Shown: positions 1-8,102, numbered from the stretch's first letter. The stretch: 12,330 bases of DNA from Candidatus Muproteobacteria bacterium (GCA_023266455.1 JAHFQD010000017.1:1-12330); one strand, 5' to 3'. Notes: generated by a model from the sequence alone, not told the origin. Numbers and translations are program-made.

Positions 1-1033
1 CTTCAACCTTCAAAACCGGGTCGGCGCTTTGTTTGATCGCGGTATCTGGATCTTTAAGACCATGACCCGTCAGCGTACAAACAATACGGCTGTTCTCAGG
101 AATTTTTCCGCCTTTGATATCGCGCAATACGCCCGCCAATGATGCGGCGGAGGCCGGCTCGCAGAACACGCCTTCTTTTCGAGCGAGCAGTTTTTGCGTC
201 GCCAGAATTTCTTCATCGGAACACTTATCGAACCAACCCTTCGATTCTTTTTGTACTTGCCAGGCTTTGTCCCACGATTGCGGATGACCAATGCGAATCG
301 CCGTGGCCACGGTTTCCGGATCGTCGACCATCTTGCCGACCACGAACGGCGCGGCACCTGCGGCCTGATAACCGATCATGACAGGGCGATTGTTGACGAT
401 GCCATGATCGTGATATTCGCAATATCCCATCCAATGCGCGGTGATATTGCCGGCATTGCCGACGGGCAAGGCATGATAATCGGGCGCGGCACCGAGTTCT
501 TCGACGATTTCGAAAGCGGCAGTCTTCTGACCCTGTAAGCGATAGGGATTGATCGAGTTGACGATCGTTACCGGCGCTTCGCGCGCGACGTCTTTTACTA
601 ACTGCATGCCGACGTCGAAGTTGCCTTGTATCTGAATCACGACCGCGCCGTGAATCATGGCCTGCGCCAATTTTCCAAGTGCGATTTTGCCTTCCGGGAT
701 CAAAACGAAACAGCTAATGCCAGCGCGCGACGCGTATGCCGCCGCCGCCGCCGATGTATTTCCGGTCGAGGCGCAAATGATCGCGCGGCTACCCTCTTCC
801 ACCGCTTTCGTCACTGCCATGGTCATGCCGCGGTCTTTAAACGATCCAGTAGGATTAAGACCTTCGAATTTGACGTAGATGTCCACGTGTTTGCTGAGCG
901 TGCGCGGAATATTGTTTAGGCGAATCAGCGGCGTGTTGCCCTCGCCTAAGCTGATGATGCGCGTGTCGTCCGAGACCGGTAAACGGTCGCGGTATTTATC
1001 GATGAGGCCGGTATAGCGGCTGCCGAGATTCAT
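1..1033 (-). CDS. thrC: Threonine synthase, short type (3' end cut by window edge)
   Basis: Threonine synthase is a PLP enzyme that converts O-phospho-L-homoserine to threonine and phosphate, the last step of the pathway. The reading frame opens at ATG 1031-1033 ([10 protein letters not shown]) and is still open at the window edge after about 344 codons. The PLP-lysine motif [10 protein letters not shown] lies at residues 60-69 with Lys66 as the Schiff-base lysine (836-838). The cofactor phosphate-binding stretch [13 protein letters not shown], then [14 protein letters not shown] and [10 protein letters not shown], follow in the order seen in the Bacillus-type enzyme of about 350 residues. 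It is not the longer E. coli type (about 430 residues), so only a few residues should be missing. It starts 6 bp after the hom stop, which points to co-transcription and probably translational coupling; only a weak ribosome binding site is visible. Identification is firm; the C-terminus is unseen. Confidence 0.96.
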   Translation of the reverse strand, partial: MNLGSRYTGLIDKYRDRLPVSDDTRIISLGEGNTPLIRLNNIPRTLSKHVDIYVKFEGLNPTGSFKDRGMTMAVTKAVEEGSRAIICASTGNTSAAAAAYASRAGISCFVLIPEGKIALGKLAQAMIHGAVVIQIQGNFDVGMQLVKDVAREAPVTIVNSINPYRLQGQKTAAFEIVEELGAAPDYHALPVGNAGNITAHWMGYCEYHDHGIVNNRPVMIGYQAAGAAPFVVGKMVDDPETVATAIRIGHPQSWDKAWQVQKESKGWFDKCSDEEILATQKLLARKEGVFCEPASAASLAGVLRDIKGGKIPENSRIVCTLTGHGLKDPDTAIKQSADPVLKVE

Positions 1034-1039
1034 CACGAA

Positions 1040-2362
1040 TTATTTCCAATCACGGTTTAGATGTTCTAAACGAATGCGCACGACGTGGCGTTGGATCGAA
1101 GGCAAGGCTTCGATGCGTTGGATCGCGGCGTTCATGTTCTTTTCGAGAATGCGATGCGTCAGAATGATGATCGGCACCACTTTCTCGCCCTCGCGCGGTT
1201 CCTTCTGCAAGATCGCTTCGATGCTAATGCCGAGATCGCCCAAGATGCGCGTGACATCGGCCAGCACGCCCGGCCGATCTTCGGCGTTTAGGCGTAAGTA
1301 ATAAGCGGTCTGCACTTCTTCCATCGGCAGGATCGGAAGGTTCACGATCGAATCCGGCTGAAACGCGAGATGCGGTACGCGGTTGGTAGGATCCGTGGTC
1401 AAGGTACGCACGACGTCCACCAAGTCCGCGACGATCGCCGACGCGGTCGGCTCAGCACCAGCGCCGGCGCCATAAAATAGTGTCGGTCCTACCGCGTCGC
1501 CTTTCACCAGCACCGCGTTCATCACACCGTCGACGTTGGCGATGATGCGTCGCTCTGGGATCAAGGTGGGATGCACACGCAGTTCCACTTTGTCGTTCAC
1601 CCGCCGCGCGATGGCGAGTTGTTTAATGCGATACCCCAATTCTTCCGCGTACACCACATCGGTGCGCGTGATCTGCGTGATGCCTTCGGTGTACACCTGC
1701 TTGAACTGCAACGGAATACCGAACGCGATAGCGGCCAAAATTGTGAGCTTATGCGCGGCGTCGATGCCTTCGACATCAAAGGTCGGGTCGGCTTCGGCGT
1801 AACCCAGGCGCTGCGCTTCGGCGAGCACATCCGCGAAATCACGGCCTTTATCACGCATTTCCGTGAGGATGAAATTGCTGGTGCCGTTGACGATACCGGC
1901 GACCCATTCGATGCGATTGCCGGTAAAGCCTTCACGGATGGTCTTGATGATCGGAATGCCGCCGGCGACCGCGGCTTCGAACGCGACCGTGACGCCTTTT
2001 TTCTGCGCCGCGGAAAAAATCTCGTTACCGTGCACCGCGATCAGCGCCTTATTCGCGGTGACAACGTGTTTGCCATGCGCGATCGCTTCCAACACCAGCG
2101 AGCGCGCCGGCTCATAACCGCCGATCAATTCCACCACGACCTCGATCTGCGGATCGCGCACGATTTCGTACGAATCGCTCACCAAATCGAAACCACCGAT
2201 GGCGACGGGACGCGCTTTTTTCAAATCGCGCGCCGATGCTTTCACCACTTTAATTTCGCGGCCGGCGCGGCGAGTGATTTCTTCACGGTTGCGCGCGAGC
2301 ACGTTGATCGTGCCGCAGCCGACCGTTCCCAGACCGAGAATGCCGATCTTGGCGGAGTTCAT
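1040..2362 (-). CDS. hom: Homoserine dehydrogenase, monofunctional with ACT domain
   Basis: This enzyme reduces L-aspartate-4-semialdehyde to homoserine with NAD(P)H, at the branch point to threonine and methionine. The 440-residue protein has the usual length of the single-function family and no aspartokinase domain. The nucleotide-binding loop GLGTVGCGT is at residues 10-18. The TANKALI motif holds Lys105, and the catalytic region AEADPTFDVEGIDAAHK ends at Lys205. The C-terminal part, from about residue 354 (YLRLNAEDRPGVLADVTRILGDLGI), is an ACT domain, which in this family usually senses threonine for feedback inhibition. The start at ATG 2360-2362 lies 4 bp after the alaC stop and the stop lies 6 bp before thrC, so it is the middle gene of an alaC-hom-thrC operon. 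The aspartokinase and homoserine kinase needed to complete the pathway are not in the window. Confidence 0.98.
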   Translation of the reverse strand: MNSAKIGILGLGTVGCGTINVLARNREEITRRAGREIKVVKASARDLKKARPVAIGGFDLVSDSYEIVRDPQIEVVVELIGGYEPARSLVLEAIAHGKHVVTANKALIAVHGNEIFSAAQKKGVTVAFEAAVAGGIPIIKTIREGFTGNRIEWVAGIVNGTSNFILTEMRDKGRDFADVLAEAQRLGYAEADPTFDVEGIDAAHKLTILAAIAFGIPLQFKQVYTEGITQITRTDVVYAEELGYRIKQLAIARRVNDKVELRVHPTLIPERRIIANVDGVMNAVLVKGDAVGPTLFYGAGAGAEPTASAIVADLVDVVRTLTTDPTNRVPHLAFQPDSIVNLPILPMEEVQTAYYLRLNAEDRPGVLADVTRILGDLGISIEAILQKEPREGEKVVPIIILTHRILEKNMNAAIQRIEALPSIQRHVVRIRLEHLNRDWK

Positions 2363-2366
2363 TGTC

Positions 2367-3578
2367 TTAGAGCGCCTGTGGTTCTTTGATGCCGGTCAAT
2401 ACGTTGTCGTGACGAAACATATCACGGATGGAGCGTACGGCTTGGCGCGTACGATGCTCGTTTTCAATGAGCGAGAACCGCACGTGATCGTCGCCGTACT
2501 GGCCGAAACCGATACCGGGCGAAACCGCCACCTTGGCTTCAGCGAGTAATTTTTTACAAAACTCCAGCGAACCCGCGGCGCGATACGGTTCCGGAATCCG
2601 CGCCCAAACGAACATCGTCGCTTTCGGTTTTTCCACTTCCCAGCCAGCGGCGAATAACCCGTTGCACAACACATCGCGGCGCTTCTGATAAATGGAGCAA
2701 ATTTCTTCAAGGCAATCTTGCGGACCTTCGAGCGCCAAGATTGCCGCGACTTGAATCGGCGTGAACGTGCCATAATCGAAATATGATTTGAGTTTGGCGA
2801 GTGCTGCCACGAGCTTCTCGTTGCCGCACATGAAACCGACGCGCCATCCCGGCATGTTGTAACTTTTCGACAGCGTGAAAAATTCTACGGCCACGTCTTT
2901 CGCGCCCGGCACTTGCAGAATCGACGGCGCCTTGTAACCGTCGAACACGATGTCGGCGTAGGCCAGATCATGCACCACCCAAATTTGATGTTCTTTGGCG
3001 ATAGCAACGACACGTTCGAAAAAATCCAACTCGACGCACTGCGTCGTCGGATTCGCGGGAAAGTTCAGCACTAACATCTTCGGCTTCGGCCACGAATGAA
3101 TAATGGCCTTTTGCAGTTCGGCGAAGAAGTCCACGCCCGGCACCAAGGGCACGTGACGAATATCGGCACCAGCGATGACGAAACCGTAGGTGTGAATCGG
3201 ATAAGACGGATTGGGAACCAACACCGCGTCGCCGCGATCTACCGTAGCGAGCGCGAGATGCGACAAGCCTTCTTTCGAACCAATGGTGACGATTGCTTCT
3301 TTATCGGCGTCGAGGTCGACGTCGTAGCGGCGCTTGTACCAGTGGCAGATCGCGCTTCGCAGCCGCGGTATGCCTTTCGAAACCGAGTAACGGTGTGTGT
3401 CCGCCCGTTGCGCGGCTTCGACTAATTTGTCGACAATATGCTTGGGCGTCGCGCCGTCGGGATTGCCCATGCCGAAATCGATGATATCTTCGCCGCGATG
3501 ACGTGCCTGGGCCTTGAGCTCGTTGACGATATTAAAGACGTAGGGCGGCAAGCGCTTGATGCGCGGAAAGTCTTCCAT
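2367..3578 (-). CDS. alaC: Alanine transaminase (AlaC-type class I aminotransferase)
   Basis: This PLP aminotransferase transfers an amino group to pyruvate to form alanine. The 403 residues match E. coli AlaC along nearly the whole length, including [33 protein letters not shown] and VPNPSYPIH. Key fold-type I residues are visible: Asn176 in NPTTQ, Asp204 and Tyr207 in HDLAYADI, the PLP lysine Lys238 in [12 protein letters not shown], Arg246, and the substrate-carboxylate arginine Arg367 in HVRFSL. The start at ATG 3576-3578 ([13 protein letters not shown]) aligns a few residues inside the E. coli N-terminus. No clear Shine-Dalgarno sequence precedes it. It is the first gene of the alaC-hom-thrC operon, behind a good promoter at 3638-3666. 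Related aminotransferases take other 2-oxo acids, so substrate range is inferred from similarity. Confidence 0.95.
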   Translation of the reverse strand: MEDFPRIKRLPPYVFNIVNELKAQARHRGEDIIDFGMGNPDGATPKHIVDKLVEAAQRADTHRYSVSKGIPRLRSAICHWYKRRYDVDLDADKEAIVTIGSKEGLSHLALATVDRGDAVLVPNPSYPIHTYGFVIAGADIRHVPLVPGVDFFAELQKAIIHSWPKPKMLVLNFPANPTTQCVELDFFERVVAIAKEHQIWVVHDLAYADIVFDGYKAPSILQVPGAKDVAVEFFTLSKSYNMPGWRVGFMCGNEKLVAALAKLKSYFDYGTFTPIQVAAILALEGPQDCLEEICSIYQKRRDVLCNGLFAAGWEVEKPKATMFVWARIPEPYRAAGSLEFCKKLLAEAKVAVSPGIGFGQYGDDHVRFSLIENEHRTRQAVRSIRDMFRHDNVLTGIKEPQAL

Positions 3579-3637
3579 TGTGTATGGTTCGACGGCGATG
3601 ATTTTCGGTTGAGACGTAAGCGGCTGAATCGTCTTGC

Positions 3638-3666
3638 ATTATAGAGTTTCCGATAAAAAGTGGAAA
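3638..3666 (-). promoter_or_regulatory. Sigma70-type promoter of the alaC-hom-thrC operon
   Basis: Read on the minus strand, TTTCCA (3661-3666, 4 of 6 matches to the -35 consensus) is followed after exactly 17 bp by a perfect TATAAT (3638-3643). Transcription would begin near 3631, giving a leader of about 50 nt before alaC. The site is in the only divergent intergenic region of the window, where an operon promoter is expected. No operator, attenuator or leader peptide is evident in the short leader. I could not find an equally good promoter facing the plus-strand gene in the same 129-bp region. Confidence 0.7.
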
Positions 3667-3707
3667 GCCAAAACACGCCAATGATGGTTCGGCGATGGAA
3701 CGGAACG

Positions 3708-4094
3708 ATGAAAATTCAGCTTGAAAGCGATACCTCGAAAAACCTAGTGCGCGCTTACGCGCCGGGAACAATCACGATCAACGATAAGATTTACACCGCA
3801 AGCGTCGTATTGACGCCCCAGAAGATCGTCACCGATTGGACGCCTCAGCACTTCGAAGACCTCAAACCAGAGCATTTCGACGCCATCGCCGCCCAACGGC
3901 CCGAGGTCGTCATCATCGGCACCGGGACACGGTTGCGCTTTCCGTCACCCGCCTGCACGGCCCCACTCGCGCGTGCTGGTATCGGTGTTGAAGTCATGGA
4001 CACGGCCGCCGCTTGCCGTACTTATAACATTCTGGCGAGCGACGACCGCCGCGTAATCGCGGCAATCCTGATGATCGAAAAAACGGATGGCTAA
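3708..4094 (+). CDS. Mth938-domain protein (DUF498 family), function unknown
   Basis: This small 128-residue protein belongs to the Mth938-like family (Pfam DUF498/DUF598), whose eukaryotic relatives include the complex I assembly factor NDUFAF3 and AAMDC; the bacterial role is not established. The recognisable parts are the N-terminal beta strands (INDKIYTASVVLTPQKIVTDW, residues 24-44), the core PEVVIIGTGTRLRFP (65-79), then GIGVEVMDTAAACRTYNILASDDRRVIAAI (91-120). An upstream ATG (3660) would add 16 residues. I prefer ATG 3708-3710 because the family normally begins with a short MKIQLE-like strand and a GGAACGG sequence lies just upstream. It is the only plus-strand gene, divergent from alaC and ending 12 bp from the oppositely oriented VOC gene. 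No membrane segment or signal peptide is seen. Confidence 0.85.
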   Translation: MKIQLESDTSKNLVRAYAPGTITINDKIYTASVVLTPQKIVTDWTPQHFEDLKPEHFDAIAAQRPEVVIIGTGTRLRFPSPACTAPLARAGIGVEVMDTAAACRTYNILASDDRRVIAAILMIEKTDG

Positions 4095-4106
4095 AAGCGA
4101 GAAAGG

Positions 4107-4493
4107 CTACGCCGGATGATGGCACACCGCTTCGATGTTATGGCCGTCCGGATCCAAGACGAAAGCGGCATAGTAATGCGTGTGGTAGTGCGGACGTACA
4201 CCGGGAGCACCGTTATCACGGCCACCGGCAGCAAGCGCGGCTTTATAAAATGCATCGACTTGCGCGCGGCTGTCGGCGCGGAAAGCGATATGCACAGGTG
4301 GATTTTGCGGCGTGCCTTTGCCGATCCACAAGTCGGGTTTCGGCGGCACACCGAAACCCGCGCCTTCGTAGCCGTCGGTTTGCTCAGCGGTTAATTCCAG
4401 CAACATCTTATAACCGAGCGGCGCCAGCGCGACTTCGTAGAATTTCTTGCTCTTGGAAAAATTACTGACGGCGACGCCAGTGTGGTCGATCAC
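4107..4493 (-). CDS. VOC-superfamily (glyoxalase/dioxygenase fold) protein
   Basis: This is a 128-residue, single-unit vicinal oxygen chelate protein. It has the two beta-alpha-beta-beta-beta modules of the fold: residues 1-57 (IDHTGVAVSNFSKSKKFYE onward) and 66-124 (PVHIAFRADSRAQVDAFYKAAL, then YYAAFVLDPDGHNIEAV). His4, His68 and Glu121 occupy the usual metal-ligand positions, so a metal-dependent enzyme is plausible. The substrate cannot be told; the superfamily includes glyoxalase I, extradiol dioxygenases and fosfomycin-resistance proteins. The start is GTG 4491-4493 (read as Met), with a GGGG ribosome binding site 5 nt upstream and no in-frame ATG nearby. It begins 10 bp after the rpoS stop in the same direction, so it is probably the last gene of that operon. 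It converges with the Mth938 gene. Confidence 0.85.
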   Translation of the reverse strand: MIDHTGVAVSNFSKSKKFYEVALAPLGYKMLLELTAEQTDGYEGAGFGVPPKPDLWIGKGTPQNPPVHIAFRADSRAQVDAFYKAALAAGGRDNGAPGVRPHYHTHYYAAFVLDPDGHNIEAVCHHPA

Positions 4494-4503
4494 GCCAACC
4501 CCA

Positions 4504-5610
4504 TTATTTGGAATCGACCGAGTAACCTGCCTGTTCCAAAATCGTACGCAACCGCTTAAGCGCTTCGACTTGAATCTGTCGCACGCGTTCGCGTGTCACA
4601 CCGATGTCCGCGCCGACTTCTTCGAGCGTGGAAATTTCGCGTCCGCTCAAACCGAAGCGGCGTTCGACGACTTCGCGTTGTTTGTCGTTCAGCTCGGCGA
4701 GCCATTGCGCGATCAGCGCCTGCAAATCTTCGCGTTGTAGAATTTTTTCCGGATCCGGCGCACGCTCGTCGGCGATGGCGTCGAGTAGCGAGCGATCGGG
4801 ATCGTCGTCAAGCGGCGCATCGACCGACGCCACCTTCTCGTTCAAGCCCAACATTTCTTTCACGTCTTCAACCGGCTTGTCGAGCAAGTTCGCCACTTCT
4901 TCCGGCGTCGGTTCGTGATCGAGCTTTTGCGAAAGATGGCGTGCCGCGCGTTGATAGATGTTGATTTCCTTCAACACATGCACCGGCAAGCGGATCGTGC
5001 GCGTCTGATTCATGATGCCGCGTTCGATGGTTTGACGAATCCACCACGTCGCGTAGGTCGAAAATCGGAATCCGCGTTCGGGGTCGAATTTTTCCACAGC
5101 GCGGATGAGACCGAGATTGCCTTCTTCGATTAAATCGAGCAGCGACAAACCGCGATTCATATAGCGTCGCGCGATCTTCACGACCAAGCGCAAGTTACTC
5201 TCGATCATCCGCTTACGCGCCGCTTCGTCGCCCTTCTGCGCTTTACGCGCGAAGAACACTTCTTCCTGCGCGGTGAGCAGAGACGAAAAGCCGATTTCTT
5301 TTAGATATAAACGCGTGGCATCGGCTTGCGAGTAATAACCGTCTTCGCTGCCGCTACCACTACTACTCCTGCTACTGCTACTGCTACTGCTGCTCGCCGA
5401 TTCGGACTGGGCTTCGGTTTCCCGCTCAGGCGCTTCTTGGGCGCCCTCTTCGTTTTCATTTTCTTCGTTTTCGGCATTCGAGGCCGTTTCGGTTTCCGTA
5501 TCGGTGTCGGCTTCCTCGACTGCCGCCTGAGGAGCTTTCACCTTAGTAACAGTAACCGGCGCCTTTTGGCGCGGACCTTTCTTGGTACTGGGAGTTTTGC
5601 GTGTGGGCAT
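4504..5610 (-). CDS. rpoS: RNA polymerase sigma factor RpoS (sigma-38) with long N-terminus
   Basis: RpoS directs RNA polymerase to stationary-phase and general stress promoters. The 368-residue protein contains region 1.2 ([18 protein letters not shown], about 95-130), region 2 ([13 protein letters not shown] through [17 protein letters not shown], 138-199), region 3 (about 207-290) and region 4 with the recognition helix [18 protein letters not shown] (337-354). Lys214, in VLKEINIY, corresponds to E. coli Lys173, which RssB contacts for ClpXP degradation. The N-terminus before region 1.2 is about 40 residues longer than in E. coli: basic residues, then an acidic stretch (31-70), then poly-serine (71-88). 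I chose ATG 5608-5610 ([10 protein letters not shown]), 4 bp after the nlpD stop. The upstream ATG at 5673 would overlap nlpD and only adds the shadow of nlpD's 3' end. Only a weak AAG-type ribosome binding site is visible. The neighbour nlpD confirms the identity. Confidence 0.97.
   Translation of the reverse strand: MPTRKTPSTKKGPRQKAPVTVTKVKAPQAAVEEADTDTETETASNAENEENENEEGAQEAPERETEAQSESASSSSSSSSRSSSGSGSEDGYYSQADATRLYLKEIGFSSLLTAQEEVFFARKAQKGDEAARKRMIESNLRLVVKIARRYMNRGLSLLDLIEEGNLGLIRAVEKFDPERGFRFSTYATWWIRQTIERGIMNQTRTIRLPVHVLKEINIYQRAARHLSQKLDHEPTPEEVANLLDKPVEDVKEMLGLNEKVASVDAPLDDDPDRSLLDAIADERAPDPEKILQREDLQALIAQWLAELNDKQREVVERRFGLSGREISTLEEVGADIGVTRERVRQIQVEALKRLRTILEQAGYSVDSK
5359..5394 (-). 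repeat. AGC/AGT trinucleotide tract encoding poly-serine in rpoS
   Basis: Codons 73-84 of rpoS form an uninterrupted run of AGC and AGT serine codons broken once by AGG (Arg81). It includes an AGCAGT hexamer repeated three times in tandem, followed by another AGC, and after the AGG three AGT codons. The downstream GGT AGC GGC AGC codons continue the bias. The tract lies in the N-terminal extension, outside every conserved sigma region. Because the unit is a multiple of three, slippage would change length without shifting the frame. The AGG codon is one base away from AGC or AGT and looks like a point change in a once longer run. Confidence 0.85.
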
Positions 5611-5614
5611 GCGG

Positions 5615-6571
5615 CTATTTCTTGGAAATGAAGTTGAGCGGATCGACAGGCGTGCCGCGGTATCGGATTTCAAAATGCAATTTCACGCGATCGGTACCTG
5701 TGCTGCCCATTTCAGCAATTTTCTGACCGCGTTTTATCACATTCCCTTCTCGTACAACAATCCTGTCGCAATGCGCATACGCGCTCAGAAAATCTGTATT
5801 GTGCTTAACGATAATAAGCTGTCCGTATCCACGTAGTCCACTCCCTTGATACACGACAGTGCCCGGCGCCGCGGCGACGATTGGCTGACCGGGCTTGCCA
5901 CCGATGTCTATTCCACGCGACGTGTCGCCGAAGCGCGTCAAAATATTTCCATCGGCGGGTGCGGTCCATGCACCGACGGATGAAACCACCGGTACGGATG
6001 AAGCGACAGGTTTTGTATTCGTTGCCGGCGCGTTGATCGGCGCGGCAGCCGTTTTCGGCGTCTCGCTTTTTTCGTCGCGTTTCGTTTCCGTGCGCGCGGC
6101 GACGCGATCGGTTGGCCCCGATAACCGCAAGGTCTGTCCGATCTTAATTACGTAAGGTTGCGGAATCGTGTTCCAGATGGCGATATCCGCCACCGTGACG
6201 TCGTAACGCGCGGCGATGCTATAGAGCGTTTCCCCTTTCTGCACCGTATGCATATTCGGACCTGTCGGCTTTTTCACCACCGGCGTCGACGGCGGACGTA
6301 ACTTTATTTTTTGCCCGAGTTTGATCGTGTAAGGCGGCGCAATATCGTTCCATGCGGCAAGTTCGCGGTAATCGCGTCCGGATTCCCAGGCGATGCTGTA
6401 GAGGGTATCGCCGCGAACAACTTCGCGGTATTCGGCGTCGATGTTACGCGGTTTGTCATGCTCGGCGGGTTTGCTGCTGGCGCGATGCGCGCAAGCGCTT
6501 AACAACAACATCAATACTATCGCGGCATATCGCGTACGACGGCGCCACGGTTCATCGGGCCGCGCGGCCAT
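5615..6571 (-). CDS. nlpD: NlpD: lipoprotein with two LysM domains and a LytM domain
   Basis: NlpD is an outer-membrane lipoprotein that activates the septal peptidoglycan amidase AmiC during daughter-cell separation. The 318 residues start with a lipoprotein signal: basic RRRTR, hydrophobic [13 protein letters not shown], lipobox LSAC with Cys27. Ala28 at the +2 position fits outer-membrane sorting. Two LysM peptidoglycan-binding repeats follow (about 48-93 and 107-151), then an Ala/Pro/Thr-rich linker (152-200) and a LytM/M23 domain (202-318). The catalytic site is degenerate: the first metal histidine is replaced by Arg (RGIDIGG) and the HxH motif reads KLH. That is the pattern of a non-enzymatic activator, as in E. 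coli NlpD. The ATG is 2 bp after the pcm stop, and the stop is 4 bp before rpoS. Confidence 0.96.
   Translation of the reverse strand: MAARPDEPWRRRTRYAAIVLMLLLSACAHRASSKPAEHDKPRNIDAEYREVVRGDTLYSIAWESGRDYRELAAWNDIAPPYTIKLGQKIKLRPPSTPVVKKPTGPNMHTVQKGETLYSIAARYDVTVADIAIWNTIPQPYVIKIGQTLRLSGPTDRVAARTETKRDEKSETPKTAAAPINAPATNTKPVASSVPVVSSVGAWTAPADGNILTRFGDTSRGIDIGGKPGQPIVAAAPGTVVYQGSGLRGYGQLIIVKHNTDFLSAYAHCDRIVVREGNVIKRGQKIAEMGSTGTDRVKLHFEIRYRGTPVDPLNFISKK
5811..5840 (-). promoter_or_regulatory. Candidate rpoS promoter inside nlpD
   Basis: On the minus strand, TGGACT (5835-5840, 4 of 6 matches to -35) is followed after 18 bp by TATTAT (5811-5816, 5 of 6 matches to -10). Initiation would be near 5804, giving a leader of about 195 nt before rpoS, entirely within nlpD coding sequence. 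In E. coli and Pseudomonas the main rpoS promoter lies inside nlpD, so a site here is expected. The match is moderate and could be chance in a window this size. Confidence 0.3.
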
Positions 6572-6573
6572 CG

Positions 6574-7227
6574 CTACCCGCGCACCAGCGGCACGAAACT
6601 CACGTATTCGAGACGCTCGCGCGTGATCCCTTGTTCGGTGCGCTGGATCAATTGCAATTCTTGCGCACCCTGCTCACCCACCGGCACAACCATACGTCCA
6701 CCGACGGCGAGTTGTTGCAGCAACGGCTCTGGAATTTCCGGCGGGGCCGCGGTGACCAAAATAGCGTCGTAGGGACCGTGTTCCAGCCAGCCTTGCGAAC
6801 CATCGCCTAAACGCAAACGTACGTTACGGCAATTCAGTTGACGCATGCGCTTGTGCGCGAGTTGAAATAACGGCGCCAAGCGCTCGATGCTGTGTACTAG
6901 GGGCACTAATCGCGACAACACCGCAGTTTGGTATCCCGAACCCGTGCCGATTTCGAGCACGTTGCGCGGTACGCCGCCAGCGAGCAAGGTTTGCGTCATC
7001 ACGGCGACGATGAAGGGCTGCGAAATAGTCTGGCCGTAGCCGATGGGAAGCGCGGTGTCTTCGTAAGCGCGCGAAGCGAGCGCTTCATCGACGAAAATAT
7101 GACGCGGCGTTTCGCGAATCGCGTCGAGGACACGTTGATCGCGAACACCTTCGTCGCGCAAACGCTGAATCAGCCGCTCGCGCGTACGCTGGGACGTCAT
7201 ACCGATACCGCGTAGCGGGACATTCAC
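6574..7227 (-). CDS. pcm: Protein-L-isoaspartate O-methyltransferase
   Basis: Pcm uses S-adenosylmethionine to methylate L-isoaspartyl residues in age-damaged proteins and so starts their repair in the cytoplasm. The 217-residue protein has the family signature region [19 protein letters not shown] (60-78), the SAM-binding motif [16 protein letters not shown] (90-105), GDGSQGW (141-147) and [16 protein letters not shown] (154-169). It ends in FVPLVRG. I keep ATG 7225-7227 ([14 protein letters not shown]) rather than the internal Met10, because the GIGMTSQR stretch before the first helix is also present in Xanthomonas-type Pcm. An AGGA lies about 16 nt upstream, which is rather far. It follows surE by 16 bp and precedes nlpD by 2 bp, as part of the common surE-pcm-nlpD-rpoS arrangement. 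Confidence 0.97.
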   Translation of the reverse strand: MNVPLRGIGMTSQRTRERLIQRLRDEGVRDQRVLDAIRETPRHIFVDEALASRAYEDTALPIGYGQTISQPFIVAVMTQTLLAGGVPRNVLEIGTGSGYQTAVLSRLVPLVHSIERLAPLFQLAHKRMRQLNCRNVRLRLGDGSQGWLEHGPYDAILVTAAPPEIPEPLLQQLAVGGRMVVPVGEQGAQELQLIQRTEQGITRERLEYVSFVPLVRG

Positions 7228-7243
7228 TGCGTCGGAAAATCCT

Positions 7244-7990
7244 TTATAACTTTCGCAACCAAGACGCGACTTGGTCGAGTGCAGTATAGCGGGTCAAATC
7301 CACGTGCAAAGGGGTGATCGATACGCACTGACGGCGCATCGCATCGAAATCGGTGCCAGGCCCAGCATCGGCTTCGAGTCCTGGGCCACCGATCCAATAC
7401 ACCGGGTTGCCCTGTGGATCGCTGGCGCGAATCATCGCTTCAGCTTGATGACGTCGACCTAGACGCGTGGCTTCGATACCGGCGATTTGTTCCATCGGCA
7501 AGTCGGGAATGTTAATGCTCAGAATTGTATCCGCCGGTAACGGCTCATGTACCAAACGCTCGACGACGCGCACAACAATTTTGGCGGCGGTGTCGAAATG
7601 TTTACCGTTATGGTTGGCGAGCGACACGGCGATCGCCGGCACGCCTAAGAATCTTCCTTCGATCGCCGCCGAAACAGTGCCGGAATACAGTACGTCATCG
7701 CCCAGATTCGCGCCGTGATTAATGCCCGAGATCACCATATCCGGTTTGTGTTCCAGTAAACCGGTAATCGCCAGGTGCACGCAATCGGTCGGCGTACCGT
7801 CGACATAGTAGAAGCCATTTTCGGCTTGCCGTACTCGCAGCGGACGATCGAGCGTTAACGAGTTACTAGCACCGCTGCGGTTGCGTTCGGGGGCGAAAAC
7901 ATCCAGCTCGCCGAGCGGGCTTAATGCGCGCGCGAGGACGCCGAGTCCCGGCGCCAGATAACCGTCGTCGTTACTTAATAAGAAACGCAT
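7244..7990 (-). CDS. surE: 5'/3'-nucleotidase SurE (stationary-phase survival)
   Basis: SurE is a metal-dependent phosphatase that hydrolyses nucleoside 5'- and 3'-monophosphates and in E. coli also short polyphosphate; it supports survival in stationary phase. The 248 residues are close to the E. coli length (253). The metal-site residues known from SurE structures are all present: Asp8 and Asp9 in LLSNDDGY, Ser39 in [11 protein letters not shown], and Asn95 in [33 protein letters not shown] (65-74) is also typical. The ATG at 7988-7990 gives the canonical [11 protein letters not shown]-terminus. There is no recognisable ribosome binding site, and only 27 bp separate the gene from the CCA end of tRNA-Pro. 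It is the first protein gene of the group running to rpoS. Confidence 0.97.
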   Translation of the reverse strand: MRFLLSNDDGYLAPGLGVLARALSPLGELDVFAPERNRSGASNSLTLDRPLRVRQAENGFYYVDGTPTDCVHLAITGLLEHKPDMVISGINHGANLGDDVLYSGTVSAAIEGRFLGVPAIAVSLANHNGKHFDTAAKIVVRVVERLVHEPLPADTILSINIPDLPMEQIAGIEATRLGRRHQAEAMIRASDPQGNPVYWIGGPGLEADAGPGTDFDAMRRQCVSITPLHVDLTRYTALDQVASWLRKL

Positions 7991-8016
7991 GAGCGAACAA
8001 TAGGATTTAAATTAAA

Positions 8017-8094
<78 letters not shown>

Positions 8095-8102
8095 AAAAAC
8101 AT

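Noticed and set aside
1571..2389. A 272-codon open frame on the plus strand antisense to hom
   Set aside because: It lies wholly opposite a clear homoserine dehydrogenase, and its translation is a composition-biased shadow rich in Arg, Phe, Asp and His without recognisable motifs.
4078..4112. Bidirectional terminator between the Mth938 and VOC genes
   Set aside because: A run of six A/T residues exists inside the end of the plus-strand gene, but I found no inverted repeat next to it; the similar CGGATG segments are direct repeats.
5347..5400. Repeat tract in rpoS as a CRISPR or frameshifting phase-variation switch
   Set aside because: There are no spacers, and the units are multiples of three, so the frame is never lost. 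Only length variation is plausible.
5611..5673. Longer rpoS start at ATG 5673 giving 389 residues
   Set aside because: The extra 21 residues are the nlpD 3' end read in another frame and resemble no sigma factor sequence. ATG 5610 after the nlpD stop fits the operon spacing better.
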